From Erythrobacter sp. 3-20A1M (lineage in GTDB: Bacteria; Pseudomonadota; Alphaproteobacteria; Sphingomonadales; Sphingomonadaceae): 64,000 nucleotides of DNA. Positions 52,210 to 60,459 of the stretch are shown here, one piece after another (within the stretch, counting starts at the first letter, position 1; each line of letters starts with the position of its first letter). A model generated the notes under the pieces. That model made no database searches. It saw only the letters and a program-made list of their open reading frames with translations, and was not told where the DNA came from. The stretch is taken from contig NZ_CP045200.1 of assembly GCF_018636735.1 (NCBI RefSeq), forward strand, positions 62,001 through 126,000. The letters run 5' to 3'. The position numbers were made by a program, and so were the translations under genes.

Positions 52210-53110
52210 CGGCGAAGCGCCCGCGCGTCCGCGGATCGTAGAAGCGCGCGTCGTAGAGCGTCACCGCGCCATCGTCGCCACGCGCGAACAGCGGCGCGCG
52301 GGACCAGAACAGGAATGCGTCGATTGCCGAAGAGCGCGGCAGATCGGCCACCTCGACCGGGCACTGATTGGGCTCCATCATCAGCGGCTGCCCTTGCAAG
52401 CCCAGCGGCGTCCAGCCGACCTGATACCAGCGCAGCGTGCTGTCGGCGAAGATTATGTCCCGCTTCCACGGCTGACCGGGCGCCGGGCTGGCGATGAGAA
52501 CGGTGGGTTCCGGGGCCAACCCCGCCCCTACCCGCTCGGCCATGCCCGTCAGTATGCCGTTGAGGGCGATGTAGATGCCAAGGAAAGCCAGGCCGTAACG
52601 CGCCGGTCTGCGCCAGGTTGCCAAACCGTGCCGGTCGCGCCGCCACGACAGCCATGTCGCAAACCCCATGACCAGCCACAGCACCCAGTCGACGATGAAC
52701 AGCGTGTCGCCGTAGAACCACCGTTGGCTGAACGGCGCGAGCAGCCTGATCCCGTAGACGTTCAGCCAGTCGAGCGCCGGGTGCGTCAGGCAGGCGAGGA
52801 AGGATAGCGCGACCAGCCAGCCGAACCGCACCGGCAATCGCCCCTCGGGTCGTGTGCCGCGCCGCGCCTGCCATCGGTCGAACGCGTAGAGCAATGCCGC
52901 CAGCACCACCGGCAGGATCACCAGCGCCAGCGGGCCGTGGGTCAGCCCGCGTCGCATGGCGAGGCTCTCGGTACCGTATATCACGCAGGTCGCGTCGATA
53001 TCGGGCAGGTTCGCCCCGATGATCAGCGCAGGCATGGCGAGCCCGGTGCGCCGCTTCAGCCCGGCCTGCCCCAGCAGCGCCCCGACCAGCGAATGGGTAA
53101 GGTTATCCAT
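52166..53110 (-). CDS. Membrane-bound metal-dependent hydrolase, YdjM family
   Basis: A 314-residue protein opening MDNLTHSLVGALLG, with ANLPDIDATCVIYG and RRGLTHGPLALVILP (the H, D and H residues of the YdjM/DUF457 family). T-H-P-A-L-D-W-L-N near residue 112 follows, then five hydrophobic helices. The family is thought to bind metal; E. coli ydjM is an SOS gene, but no LexA-type repeat was seen upstream here. The reaction is unknown. The C-terminal third is periplasmic or cytoplasmic, with VLIASPAPGQPWKRD. Confidence 0.85.
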   Translation of the reverse strand: MDNLTHSLVGALLGQAGLKRRTGLAMPALIIGANLPDIDATCVIYGTESLAMRRGLTHGPLALVILPVVLAALLYAFDRWQARRGTRPEGRLPVRFGWLVALSFLACLTHPALDWLNVYGIRLLAPFSQRWFYGDTLFIVDWVLWLVMGFATWLSWRRDRHGLATWRRPARYGLAFLGIYIALNGILTGMAERVGAGLAPEPTVLIASPAPGQPWKRDIIFADSTLRWYQVGWTPLGLQGQPLMMEPNQCPVEVADLPRSSAIDAFLFWSRAPLFARGDDGAVTLYDARFYDPRTRGRFAVNLPGLQCERPPAP

Positions 53111-53168
53111 GGTCGCGCAGTGTCGCGCTTACCTCGCCCCGGTCAAATGAAAAGGCCGACAAGGAAAA

Positions 53169-53190
53169 GGGCGGCAGTCGCCTGCCGCCC
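53169..53190 (-). terminator. Rho-independent terminator of the EF-hand lipoprotein gene
   Basis: A perfect nine-pair stem, GGGCGGCAG (53169-53177) and CTGCCGCCC (53182-53190), with a TCGC loop. Read on the minus strand it is followed by CCTTTTCCTTG, a T-rich tail. It lies 29 bp after the stop of the gene at 53219-53887. Confidence 0.8.
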
Positions 53191-53218
53191 CTCTCGGTAA
53201 TGTGTTGTCTTGCGAGAA

Positions 53219-53887
53219 TTACATCGTCGCGCCTGTCGCGCTGGCGCCCGGTGCGCGCGCGCTGTTGCGCGCCATCGTGAACTCCTCGGGCGAGAGATAG
53301 GTGTTTCCGTCCTTGTCGAAGAAGAAGAACGTCTTGCCCGCATCGTTGATCTGCTCGGTCGAGATGTAGGGCTTCGTCGCGTCTTCCATGCTCGTCTGAT
53401 TGTTCGGGTTCGCCGGCACCGCCCAGATCGCGTACTCGGCGACCGACAGCTTCCCATCGTTGTTGCGATCGAGATAGGCGAAATCCATCTGACCGCGTGG
53501 CATCATCGAATTGCTCGACGACGAACCACTCATGCTGTCGCCCGAAGACATGTCGCCGGACGAGGCGTTTCCGGCGGCCATATCGCTCGTTCCGCTGGAG
53601 GCCGTCCCGGTCGGCGTGGCACCGGGAGTGCTCGTGGATTGCGCCATCATCGTGTCGCGATTGGTGTCGTATTCGTCGCTGATAGCCTGGCGATCCATCG
53701 CGTCGTAGTTCGTCTGCTGCTGCGTCGTCAGATCGCCGCCCATCGGCATCGCGTTGTCGTCCATCATCGCGGTATCCGCGGTGGGGACGGCAGCATCGGT
53801 GGCATCGACCGTGTCGTCGGCATTGTCCGAACAGGCCGCCAGTGAGATGGCTGCCGCAGCGGAGGCGAGTAAAAGAACGCGTTTCAT
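53219..53887 (-). CDS. EF-hand lipoprotein with a low-complexity linker
   Basis: A 222-residue lipoprotein: signal RVLLLASAAAAISLAAC with lipidation at the cysteine. A D/T/A-rich stretch and a Met/Gln segment come next, then a Ser/Gly/Met-rich linker (about residues 100-150). The C-terminal half carries two EF-hand loops: DRNNDGKLSVAEY, complete with D-x-N-x-D-G, and DKDGNTYLSPEEF, which has a shifted glycine and so may bind calcium less well. It probably senses or buffers calcium in the periplasm or outer membrane. ATG 53887 (MKRVLLLA) is chosen for the signal peptide. A clear terminator follows. Confidence 0.82.
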   Translation of the reverse strand: MKRVLLLASAAAAISLAACSDNADDTVDATDAAVPTADTAMMDDNAMPMGGDLTTQQQTNYDAMDRQAISDEYDTNRDTMMAQSTSTPGATPTGTASSGTSDMAAGNASSGDMSSGDSMSGSSSSNSMMPRGQMDFAYLDRNNDGKLSVAEYAIWAVPANPNNQTSMEDATKPYISTEQINDAGKTFFFFDKDGNTYLSPEEFTMARNSARAPGASATGATM

Positions 53888-54001
53888 ATCTGTCTTCCCA
53901 TTGGTCTGCTGGATGTATCGCGCCGAAGCGCGCTTGCAGTTCACCAATGGATCAGCGACGCGAAAGGTTCTGAAAAACCGAGATTTTTGGGAAGGACCTG
54001 C

Positions 54002-55048
54002 TCAGACCGGGTCCTGCGCGGTGCCGTCGACGGTCCAGGTCTGCCCCGACCCGAGCAGCTTGGCGAGGTTCGCCTGCTTGCCGCTGACCGCGCGCTCGCG
54101 CTCCGCGATGACGCCGCTTTCGAAGGTCGCGCGCGGATCGTCGTAGAGCACGCCCAGCGGCATCGGGAACTCGCCGAAGGGCAGCTCGGCAAGGATATGC
54201 GCCATGGTGCGGTTCTTCGCGTCGTGGACGCGCACGCCCGCTGCCTGCCAGTCTCCGTCGGTCACTTCGACCACGCGGAAGGAAAGGCTGTCGGCATCGA
54301 AGGAAAGGCCCTTCACGCCGCCGGTCTTCTCGCTGCCGAACAGCATCGGCTCGCCATCCTCCAGCCACAGCTGGCGATCCTCCGCACCCTTCGGCGCGGC
54401 GAAATCGTCGAACACGTCCTTGTTATAGACGATGCAGTTCTGGAAGATCTCCACGAATGCCGCGCCCTGGTGCGCATGCGCGGCCTTCAGCACGTCGGGC
54501 AGGTTCTTCGACACGTCGATCCCGCGCCCGACGAAGCGCGCCCCCGCCCCCAGCGCAAAGGCGCACGGGTTGGCCGGGTGATCGACGCTGCCGATCGGGG
54601 TGGAGGGGCTGCGCGTGCCCTCGCGGCTGGTGGGCGAATACTGCCCCTTGGTCAGCCCGTAGATCTCGTTATTGAACAGCATGATCTGCATGTTCACGTT
54701 GCGGCGAAGAACATGCATCAAATGATTGCCGCCAATGGACAATCCGTCGCCGTCGCCCGTTACCAGCCACACGTCGAGGTCCGGATTGGCGAGCTTCACC
54801 CCCGTCGCCACCGCCGGCGCGCGGCCGTGGATGGTGTGGAAGCCGTAGCTTTCCATGTAATAGGGGAAGCGGCTGGAGCACCCGATGCCGGAGATAAATA
54901 CGGTGTTCGCCGGATCGCTGCCAAGCTGCGGCAGCGTGCGCTGCACCGCCTTCAGGATCGCGTAGTCCCCGCAACCGGGGCACCAGCGAACCTCCTGGTC
55001 GGTCTCCCAGTCCTTCAGCGTGGTTTCGATTTTTACGGGGGCGTTCAT
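54002..55048 (-). CDS. korB: 2-oxoacid:ferredoxin oxidoreductase beta subunit
   Basis: A 348-residue thiamine-pyrophosphate subunit. Its [4Fe-4S] and TPP motifs are VRWCPGCGDYAI near residue 22, ISGIGCSSRFPYY near 52, VTGDGDGLSIGGNH near 95 and NNEIYGLTKGQ near 126. With KorA it converts 2-oxoglutarate (or another 2-oxo acid) and CoA to the acyl-CoA, reducing ferredoxin. Many aerobic alphaproteobacteria carry this pair beside or in place of the usual dehydrogenase. The start overlaps the korA stop by 4 bp. Confidence 0.92.
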   Translation of the reverse strand: MNAPVKIETTLKDWETDQEVRWCPGCGDYAILKAVQRTLPQLGSDPANTVFISGIGCSSRFPYYMESYGFHTIHGRAPAVATGVKLANPDLDVWLVTGDGDGLSIGGNHLMHVLRRNVNMQIMLFNNEIYGLTKGQYSPTSREGTRSPSTPIGSVDHPANPCAFALGAGARFVGRGIDVSKNLPDVLKAAHAHQGAAFVEIFQNCIVYNKDVFDDFAAPKGAEDRQLWLEDGEPMLFGSEKTGGVKGLSFDADSLSFRVVEVTDGDWQAAGVRVHDAKNRTMAHILAELPFGEFPMPLGVLYDDPRATFESGVIAERERAVSGKQANLAKLLGSGQTWTVDGTAQDPV

Positions 55049-57069
55049 TGGTTCACCGCTTCCTCATCCGAACCCTTGCCCGGAGCAGTCGCTCCTGCGC
55101 CGTGGAACGGTGCGTCTGGATATGATCCGTCGTCGTGGCCGCTCTCACGGCCCGGCAGTTGCGTTTCGTTGACTTCGACCGCGCCGCCTTCATTGCCGTC
55201 GACATCGTCGAAATAGGCCGCGATCGCCTCTTCGAGTTCGCCGATGCTGAACGGCTGACCGCTCGTCTTCGTCAGGCTCTCGCAATCGACAAGGAACTGG
55301 TCGCGCAGCACGGTCTTGAACTGCCCGGTGTTCATTTCGGGCACCAGCACATGGTCGAACCCTGCGAGCAGCTCGCCCATATTGGCGGGCAGCGGCCAGA
55401 TGTGGCGCACATGGATGTGGCTGACCGAGCACCCCTTCGCGATGGCGCGGCGCACTGCCTGCCGGATCGGCCCGTAGGTGCTGCCCCAGCCGACTACGGC
55501 CAGCGTGCCGGTGCTCTCGCCGGAGGATACCTCCTGATCGGGCACCGCGATGCCTTCCACCTTGCCCTTGCGCGCGTCGGTCATCGCCTGATGGTTGGCC
55601 GGATCGTAGGAGATGTTGCCGCTCAGCGCGTCCTTCTCGATCCCCCCGATGCGGTGCATCAGGCTGGGCGTGCCGGGCTTGATCCACGGCCGCGCGCCCT
55701 TCGCATCGCGCTTGTACGGCAGCAATTCGCCATTCTCGCGCTCTTCCATGAACTTCGCCGGGAAAGCTTCGTACTTCGCCGGGTCCGGCACCTTCCATGG
55801 TTCGGCGGCATTGGCGATGTAGCCATCGGTCAGCAGCATCACCGGAGTCATGTATTGCACCGCGATGCGGCACGCCTCGATCGCGCATTCGAACGCGTCG
55901 GAGGGGCTGCGCGTAGACACCACCGGCATCGGCGCATCGCCGTTGCGGCCATAGACCGCCTGATAGAGGTCGCTCTGCTCGGTCTTGGTCGGAAGGCCGG
56001 TGGACGGGCCGCCCCGCTGCGAATTCACAATCACCAGCGGCAGCTCGACCATGATGCCCAGCCCGATCGCCTCGGTCTTCAGCGCGATGCCCGGCCCGCT
56101 GGAGCTGGTGACGCCCAGCTGCCCGGCATAGCTCGCCCCGATCGCGGCGCAGATCGCGGCGATCTCGTCCTCCGCCTGGAAGGTGGTGACGCCATATTCC
56201 TTCAGTCGCGCGAGGTGGTGCAGGATCGCGCTGGCAGGCGTGATCGGATAGCCGCCGAAGAACATCGGCAGCTCGGCCAGCTGCGCACCCGCGACCAGCC
56301 CCAGGCTGACCGCCTCCGCGCCGGTGATGGTCCGGTAAAGGCCCGGCTCGCTCGGCACCGGCGGGATGTGGACCTGCTTCAGCGGCCCCGCCAGCTCGGC
56401 GGTCTCGCCATAGGCATGGCCCGCGTCGAGCGCGGCGATATTCGCCTCCGCGATTTCGGGCTTCTTCGCGAATTTCTGCTTGAGCCAGTCGTGCAGCGGC
56501 TCGCGCGGGCGGTCGAACATCCACAGCGCGAGGCCCAGCGTCCACATGTTCTTGCAGCGTAGCGCATCCTTCTTGCCGAGGCCGAAGGGCTCGACCGCCT
56601 CGATCGTGCGCTGCGAGATGTCGAAAGCGAGCACGTCGAAGGGCGCGAGGCTGCCGTCCTCGATCGGATTGCTGTCGTATTTCGCCTTGTCGAGATTGCG
56701 CTTCGTGAACTCGCCCGTGTCGGCGATCACCAGCCCGCCGGGCTTCAGCGCGGCGAGGTTCACCTTCAGCGCCGCGGGGTTCATCGCCACCAGCACGTCG
56801 GGCGCGTCGCCTGCCGTGTTGATCGCGCGAGAGCCGAAATTGATCTGGAACGCCGACACGCCGAACAGCGTGCCCTGCGGTGCGCGGATCTCCGCCGGGA
56901 AATCCGGGAAGGTCGCCAGATCGTTGCCCGCCAGCGCGGTCGACAGTGTGAACTGACCGCCGGTCAGCTGCATGCCGTCGCCGGAATCTCCGGCGAAACG
57001 GACCACGACGGCGTCGGGGGATTGCGGGTCTCGGGCCTGCTCCTGCGGGGCCCTGGCGGCTGTTGCCAT
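55045..57069 (-). CDS. korA: 2-oxoacid:ferredoxin oxidoreductase alpha subunit (gamma-alpha fusion)
   Basis: A 674-residue fused subunit. Residues about 20-200 form the gamma domain (VVVRFAGDSGDGMQLTGGQF, LVAMNPAALKVNL). From about 240 comes the alpha domain (GAEAVSLGLVAGAQ, FFGGYPITPASAILHHL, TFQAEDEIAAICAAIGASYAG, TSSSGPGIALKTEAIGLG, N-S-Q-R-G-G-P-S-T-G-L). The end (AYFDDVDGNEG and then an acidic tail) is long. It pairs with KorB downstream. ATG 57069 is chosen; the 174 bp upstream, shared with a divergent esterase gene, contain a seven-pair hairpin (57089-57107) in the likely korA leader. Confidence 0.93.
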   Translation of the reverse strand: MATAARAPQEQARDPQSPDAVVVRFAGDSGDGMQLTGGQFTLSTALAGNDLATFPDFPAEIRAPQGTLFGVSAFQINFGSRAINTAGDAPDVLVAMNPAALKVNLAALKPGGLVIADTGEFTKRNLDKAKYDSNPIEDGSLAPFDVLAFDISQRTIEAVEPFGLGKKDALRCKNMWTLGLALWMFDRPREPLHDWLKQKFAKKPEIAEANIAALDAGHAYGETAELAGPLKQVHIPPVPSEPGLYRTITGAEAVSLGLVAGAQLAELPMFFGGYPITPASAILHHLARLKEYGVTTFQAEDEIAAICAAIGASYAGQLGVTSSSGPGIALKTEAIGLGIMVELPLVIVNSQRGGPSTGLPTKTEQSDLYQAVYGRNGDAPMPVVSTRSPSDAFECAIEACRIAVQYMTPVMLLTDGYIANAAEPWKVPDPAKYEAFPAKFMEERENGELLPYKRDAKGARPWIKPGTPSLMHRIGGIEKDALSGNISYDPANHQAMTDARKGKVEGIAVPDQEVSSGESTGTLAVVGWGSTYGPIRQAVRRAIAKGCSVSHIHVRHIWPLPANMGELLAGFDHVLVPEMNTGQFKTVLRDQFLVDCESLTKTSGQPFSIGELEEAIAAYFDDVDGNEGGAVEVNETQLPGRESGHDDGSYPDAPFHGAGATAPGKGSDEEAVNQ

Positions 57070-57088
57070 CCGTAAATTCCTTCGGTCG

Positions 57089-57107
57089 CGCCGCGTCGTG
57101 CGCGGCG
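57089..57107 (-). promoter_or_regulatory. Hairpin in the korA leader
   Basis: The arms CGCCGCG (57089-57095) and CGCGGCG (57101-57107) pair around TCGTG, about 20 bases before the korA ATG on the minus strand. The stem is close enough to the start codon to affect translation. No function is demonstrated. Confidence 0.35.
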
Positions 57108-57243
57108 TCGTTCTTTCGCGGGCGTCACCTAGGTGCGCGTGCCCGCCACCACAATCAAGTTTTTCTCCACGCTCGGAAAAGTCGCATGGACAAGGGGATC
57201 GAAATGCCGAAGGCTTGGTTTGGTTGAGGCCCCAGGAGGATCG

Positions 57244-58200
57244 ATGTCCGAGCAAACCGACCACTTCGTGCGCGATGACGTTCGCGCCTTCCTCGATTTT
57301 CTCGAAAGCGCCGGCAGGCCGCCGATGAGCGAGCTGTCGCTGGAGGAAGCGCGCGCCGGCATGCACGCCAGCGTGCACATCGCCGAACTGCCGGCGAAGG
57401 ACATGGCGGTGAAGCGCGACCTTTCCTGCCCCGGCCCGGCTGGCGACATCCCCTTGCGCCTCTACGACGCGCGGGAAAGTCGCGAGGCGGGGCCGGTCAT
57501 GGTCTTCTTCCACGGTGGCGGGTTCGTGATCGGCGACCTCGACACCCATGACGCATTGTGCAGCGAACTCTCCGCCTCGCTCGATATTCCGGTGGTTTCG
57601 GTCGACTATCGCCTCGCCCCCGAACACCCCTTCCCCGCAGCGCCCGACGATGCGGAGGCAGCGGCGCGCTGGGTGGCGAGCAATCCCACGGAGCTGAACC
57701 GGAAAACCACCGGTCTGGTGCTGTGCGGCGACAGCGCGGGCGGCAACCTCACCATCGTCACCGCGCAGTCGCTCGCCGACGAGCCTGCCGACGTCCCGGT
57801 GCTGGTGCAGGCACCGATCTACCCGCTGGCGGACGATATCGCGGGGCATCAGAGCTTCCAGGATTTTTCGGAAGGCTACCTGCTCACCCGCGACGCGATG
57901 TCGTTCTTCACCAGGAGCTACGCTCCCACAGAAGGCGATGTGCGCAACTGGCCGATCCTGCGCCAGGCGCACGACCTTCCCCCGGCGGTGTTGTGCACCG
58001 CGGGCCTCGATCCCTTGCGCGATAGCGGGCGCAATTATGCCGCGCACCTCATCCAGGCGGGCGTCGACGTGACCTATATGGAATTTCCCGGAATCATCCA
58101 TGGCTTCGCCAATCTGCGCAAGGCGATCGCCAGCGGCCAGAGCGATCTCGCCGCCTTCACCCATGCCATCGCCGCCATGCTGGAGCGACACGCGAAATGA
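57244..58200 (+). CDS. Alpha/beta hydrolase, HSL-type esterase/lipase
   Basis: A 318-residue hydrolase of the hormone-sensitive-lipase group. The oxyanion motif is FFHGGGFVIGD near residue 85 and the nucleophile serine is in C-G-D-S-A-G-G near 161. The aspartate is in GLDPLRDSG near 258 and the histidine in IIHGFANL near 288. It should hydrolyse short- to medium-chain esters. A textbook AGGAGG site lies six bases before ATG 57244. It overlaps the rppH start by 4 bp. An N-terminal helical cap of about 60 residues precedes the core. Confidence 0.9.
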   Translation: MSEQTDHFVRDDVRAFLDFLESAGRPPMSELSLEEARAGMHASVHIAELPAKDMAVKRDLSCPGPAGDIPLRLYDARESREAGPVMVFFHGGGFVIGDLDTHDALCSELSASLDIPVVSVDYRLAPEHPFPAAPDDAEAAARWVASNPTELNRKTTGLVLCGDSAGGNLTIVTAQSLADEPADVPVLVQAPIYPLADDIAGHQSFQDFSEGYLLTRDAMSFFTRSYAPTEGDVRNWPILRQAHDLPPAVLCTAGLDPLRDSGRNYAAHLIQAGVDVTYMEFPGIIHGFANLRKAIASGQSDLAAFTHAIAAMLERHAK

Positions 58201-58673
58201 ACGATACACTCGGATACCGCCCCTGCGTGGGCGTGATGCTGGTCAATGCAGAGGGCCGCGTCTTCGTCGGTCGCCGGATCGACAACAAGGAAGGCGACTG
58301 GTGGCAGATGCCGCAGGGGGGAGTCGATCCGGGGGAGGATCTGGACACCGCGGCGTTCCGCGAACTCGGCGAGGAAACGGGAGTGACCGATCGGCACGCG
58401 ACGCTGCTAAAGCGCATGGAAGAGCCGGTGCGCTACGATCTGCCCGAGGAGTTGATCGGCAAGCTGTGGGGCGGCAAATATCGCGGACAGGAGCAGACCT
58501 GGTTTCTCGCGCGCTTTTCCGGCACCGATGCCGACATCGATCTGGAAGCGCACGACCCGCCTGAATTCTGCGACTGGAAATGGGTCGATCCCGAGCAGCT
58601 TCCCGAACTGATCGTGCCGTTCAAGAAGCGGGTCTATCGTACCGTGCTTGAGGCGTTTCGCGAGCTGGTGTGA
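58197..58673 (+). CDS. rppH: RNA pyrophosphohydrolase
   Basis: A 158-residue Nudix hydrolase that removes pyrophosphate from 5'-triphosphate RNA and so opens mRNAs to RNase E decay. The Nudix box G-x5-E-x7-R-E-x2-E-E-x-G is complete (GGVDPGEDLDTAAFRELGEETGV region near residue 42). YRPCVGVMLVN and W-W-Q-M-P-Q-G-G flank it as in RppH, and F-K-K-R-V-Y is near the end. The start overlaps the esterase stop (ATGA). It works together with RNase E, encoded 47 kb away. Confidence 0.92.
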   Translation: MNDTLGYRPCVGVMLVNAEGRVFVGRRIDNKEGDWWQMPQGGVDPGEDLDTAAFRELGEETGVTDRHATLLKRMEEPVRYDLPEELIGKLWGGKYRGQEQTWFLARFSGTDADIDLEAHDPPEFCDWKWVDPEQLPELIVPFKKRVYRTVLEAFRELV

Positions 58674-58711
58674 GTCGGCAGGCCCGACCCTCGGTCGTCA
58701 CGGCAACGGGG

Positions 58712-59218
58712 TCAGTTGTTCTGCGACACCTTGGCTTCCGGCATCACCGCCTCCGCCGTCAGCACCGGTTGCTGCGGCCCGCGCGCGATCGCGGCGGCAA
58801 GGCGCTGCGTCTCGCTGCAATCGTCGCCGCACAGCGATTCCAGGCGGGACAGGTTGAGCCGCGCCTTCTCCACTGCGCCCTTCTCCACCATCGCTATGCC
58901 CTCGCCCGAAATCGCGCCGTAATCGTCGGGCTTGCGGGTCAGCACTTCGCGGTAATAGCGGATCGCCTTGCCCTGGAGGCCTTGTGCGCGGGCCGCCTCG
59001 CCCAGCGCCAGGTAGGTTCCCTCGTAACCGGGATCGATCGCCAGCGCCGCCTCGAACGCATCGACCGCCTGCTGCGGCTGATCGGCCGCGAGCGCCGCCT
59101 TGCCCTGGTCGAGCAGCACTTCCGCGCGCGGATCGGGCTCCCCGCTATCGGCATGCACCACGCTGGCGCTCACCGCCACGAACAGCGAAAGAGCGGCGGC
59201 GACGGGCGTAAAACGCAT
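58712..59218 (-). CDS. Tetratricopeptide repeat protein, exported
   Basis: A 168-residue protein. The start MRFTPVAAALSLFVAVSASVVHA is a signal peptide. Three TPR-like helices pairs follow: LLDQGKAALAADQPQQAVDAF, GTYLALGEAARAQGLQGKAI and ISGEGIAMVEKGAVEKARLNL. A CGDDC pair near residue 133 may form a disulfide. It may serve as a periplasmic protein-binding scaffold; no specific partner can be named. ATG 59218 is chosen for the signal. It is convergent with rppH and downstream of the RsmB-like gene by 59 bp. Confidence 0.8.
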   Translation of the reverse strand: MRFTPVAAALSLFVAVSASVVHADSGEPDPRAEVLLDQGKAALAADQPQQAVDAFEAALAIDPGYEGTYLALGEAARAQGLQGKAIRYYREVLTRKPDDYGAISGEGIAMVEKGAVEKARLNLSRLESLCGDDCSETQRLAAAIARGPQQPVLTAEAVMPEAKVSQNN

Positions 59219-59277
59219 GAGCAGGTCCTTCCAGCGAGCGCGATCGGGGGTGGGCGCATCGAGCATACGAGGCGAAC

Positions 59278-60459
59278 CTAACACGGCAGGAATGCACGTG
59301 CGATGAAAAATCCGTCCGTTTCGTCGCGTGCGGGCGAGAGGCGAATGCCCTCGCCTCGCTCGCGTCCGAGCGGGAGATCGGGCCGGTCGCCGGTCCAGGT
59401 CGGGTGGCCTTCGAGAAATGCCGCGAACCGGTCCGCCCCTTCTGCATCGAGCAGCGAGCATGTCACGAACACCAGCCGCCCGCCGGGCTTCACCAGCCTG
59501 GCCGCGATGTCGAGCAGGCGATCCTGCACACCCCCGAACTGCGCGAGGCGCTGAGGCGTTAATCGCCACTTCGCTTCCGGCTTGCGCCGCCATGTCCCCG
59601 TCCCCGAGCAGGGCGCGTCGATCAGCACCGCGTCGGCCTGCGCTTGCCACGGCCGCAAGGCTTCCAGCTCGCGACCCGGGTCGAGCAGCATCGTCTCGAT
59701 CAGGCCCGCCCCGGCCCGCGCGGCGCGTGGGGGCAGGTTGCCGAGCCGCCGCTTGTCGGTATCGCAGGCGAGCAGCGTGCCCGAATTCTCCATCGTCGCG
59801 GCGAGCGCGAGCGTCTTGCCACCCGCACCGGCGCAAAGGTCGATCACGGTCTCTCCAGGTCGCGCGGCGACGGCGGCGCAGGCGAGCTGGCTGCCATGGT
59901 CCTGTATCTCGACCAGCCCGTCGCGATAGGTGGCCCATTGCTCTACCATCGTGCCGGATGCGAAGCGCAGGCCCTGCGGTGCGGCCAGCGGCTCGCCGCG
60001 TTCCGGCAATTCGATAGTGTCGCGATCGGCCTTCAGCGTATTGACCCGCAGATCGAGCGGCGCGCGATCCATCAGCGCGGCGGCCTCTTCATCGTCGACA
60101 CCCGAATTCGCAAGTTCGGCCACCAGCCAATCGGGCGCAATGCCCGGTTTTGCGGCCTGCTCGTCGTCCAGGCGCGCCGCCGGGCCGTATTGCGACCCGT
60201 CGAACAGCGGGGCGATTTCGGGGCGATGCTCCGCCAGCGCCAGCATCGCCGCGCGGCCGGATGCGGGAATGGGGCCACAATGGCGAATCGCATCGTAAAC
60301 GAGTTCGCGAATGGCTCGGCGATCCTTCGATCCGGCGAAGCGATGCGCGCGCGCCCATTCGGCAACGATCCGGTCGGCGGGTGCGCCTTCTCCCCGGGCC
60401 GCTTCGACGACGCTGTCGAGAATGTCGATGGCGGCCGCGATCCGCGCGCTCGGGGTCAT
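59278..60459 (-). CDS. RsmB/NOP-family m5C RNA methyltransferase
   Basis: A 393-residue SAM-dependent enzyme. The NusB-like N-terminal region opens MTPSARIAAAIDILDSVVEAA. The catalytic domain has SAM motif VIDLCAGAGGKTLALAA near residue 215, LIDAPCSGTGTWRRKP near 290, and the nucleophile cysteine in V-F-V-T-C-S-L-L near 345. The P-C-S-G-T-G cysteine acts as base. Targets of this family are 16S rRNA C967-like positions. ATG 60459 overlaps the stop of the upstream hypothetical gene by 4 bp. Confidence 0.88.
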   Translation of the reverse strand: MTPSARIAAAIDILDSVVEAARGEGAPADRIVAEWARAHRFAGSKDRRAIRELVYDAIRHCGPIPASGRAAMLALAEHRPEIAPLFDGSQYGPAARLDDEQAAKPGIAPDWLVAELANSGVDDEEAAALMDRAPLDLRVNTLKADRDTIELPERGEPLAAPQGLRFASGTMVEQWATYRDGLVEIQDHGSQLACAAVAARPGETVIDLCAGAGGKTLALAATMENSGTLLACDTDKRRLGNLPPRAARAGAGLIETMLLDPGRELEALRPWQAQADAVLIDAPCSGTGTWRRKPEAKWRLTPQRLAQFGGVQDRLLDIAARLVKPGGRLVFVTCSLLDAEGADRFAAFLEGHPTWTGDRPDLPLGRERGEGIRLSPARDETDGFFIARAFLPC

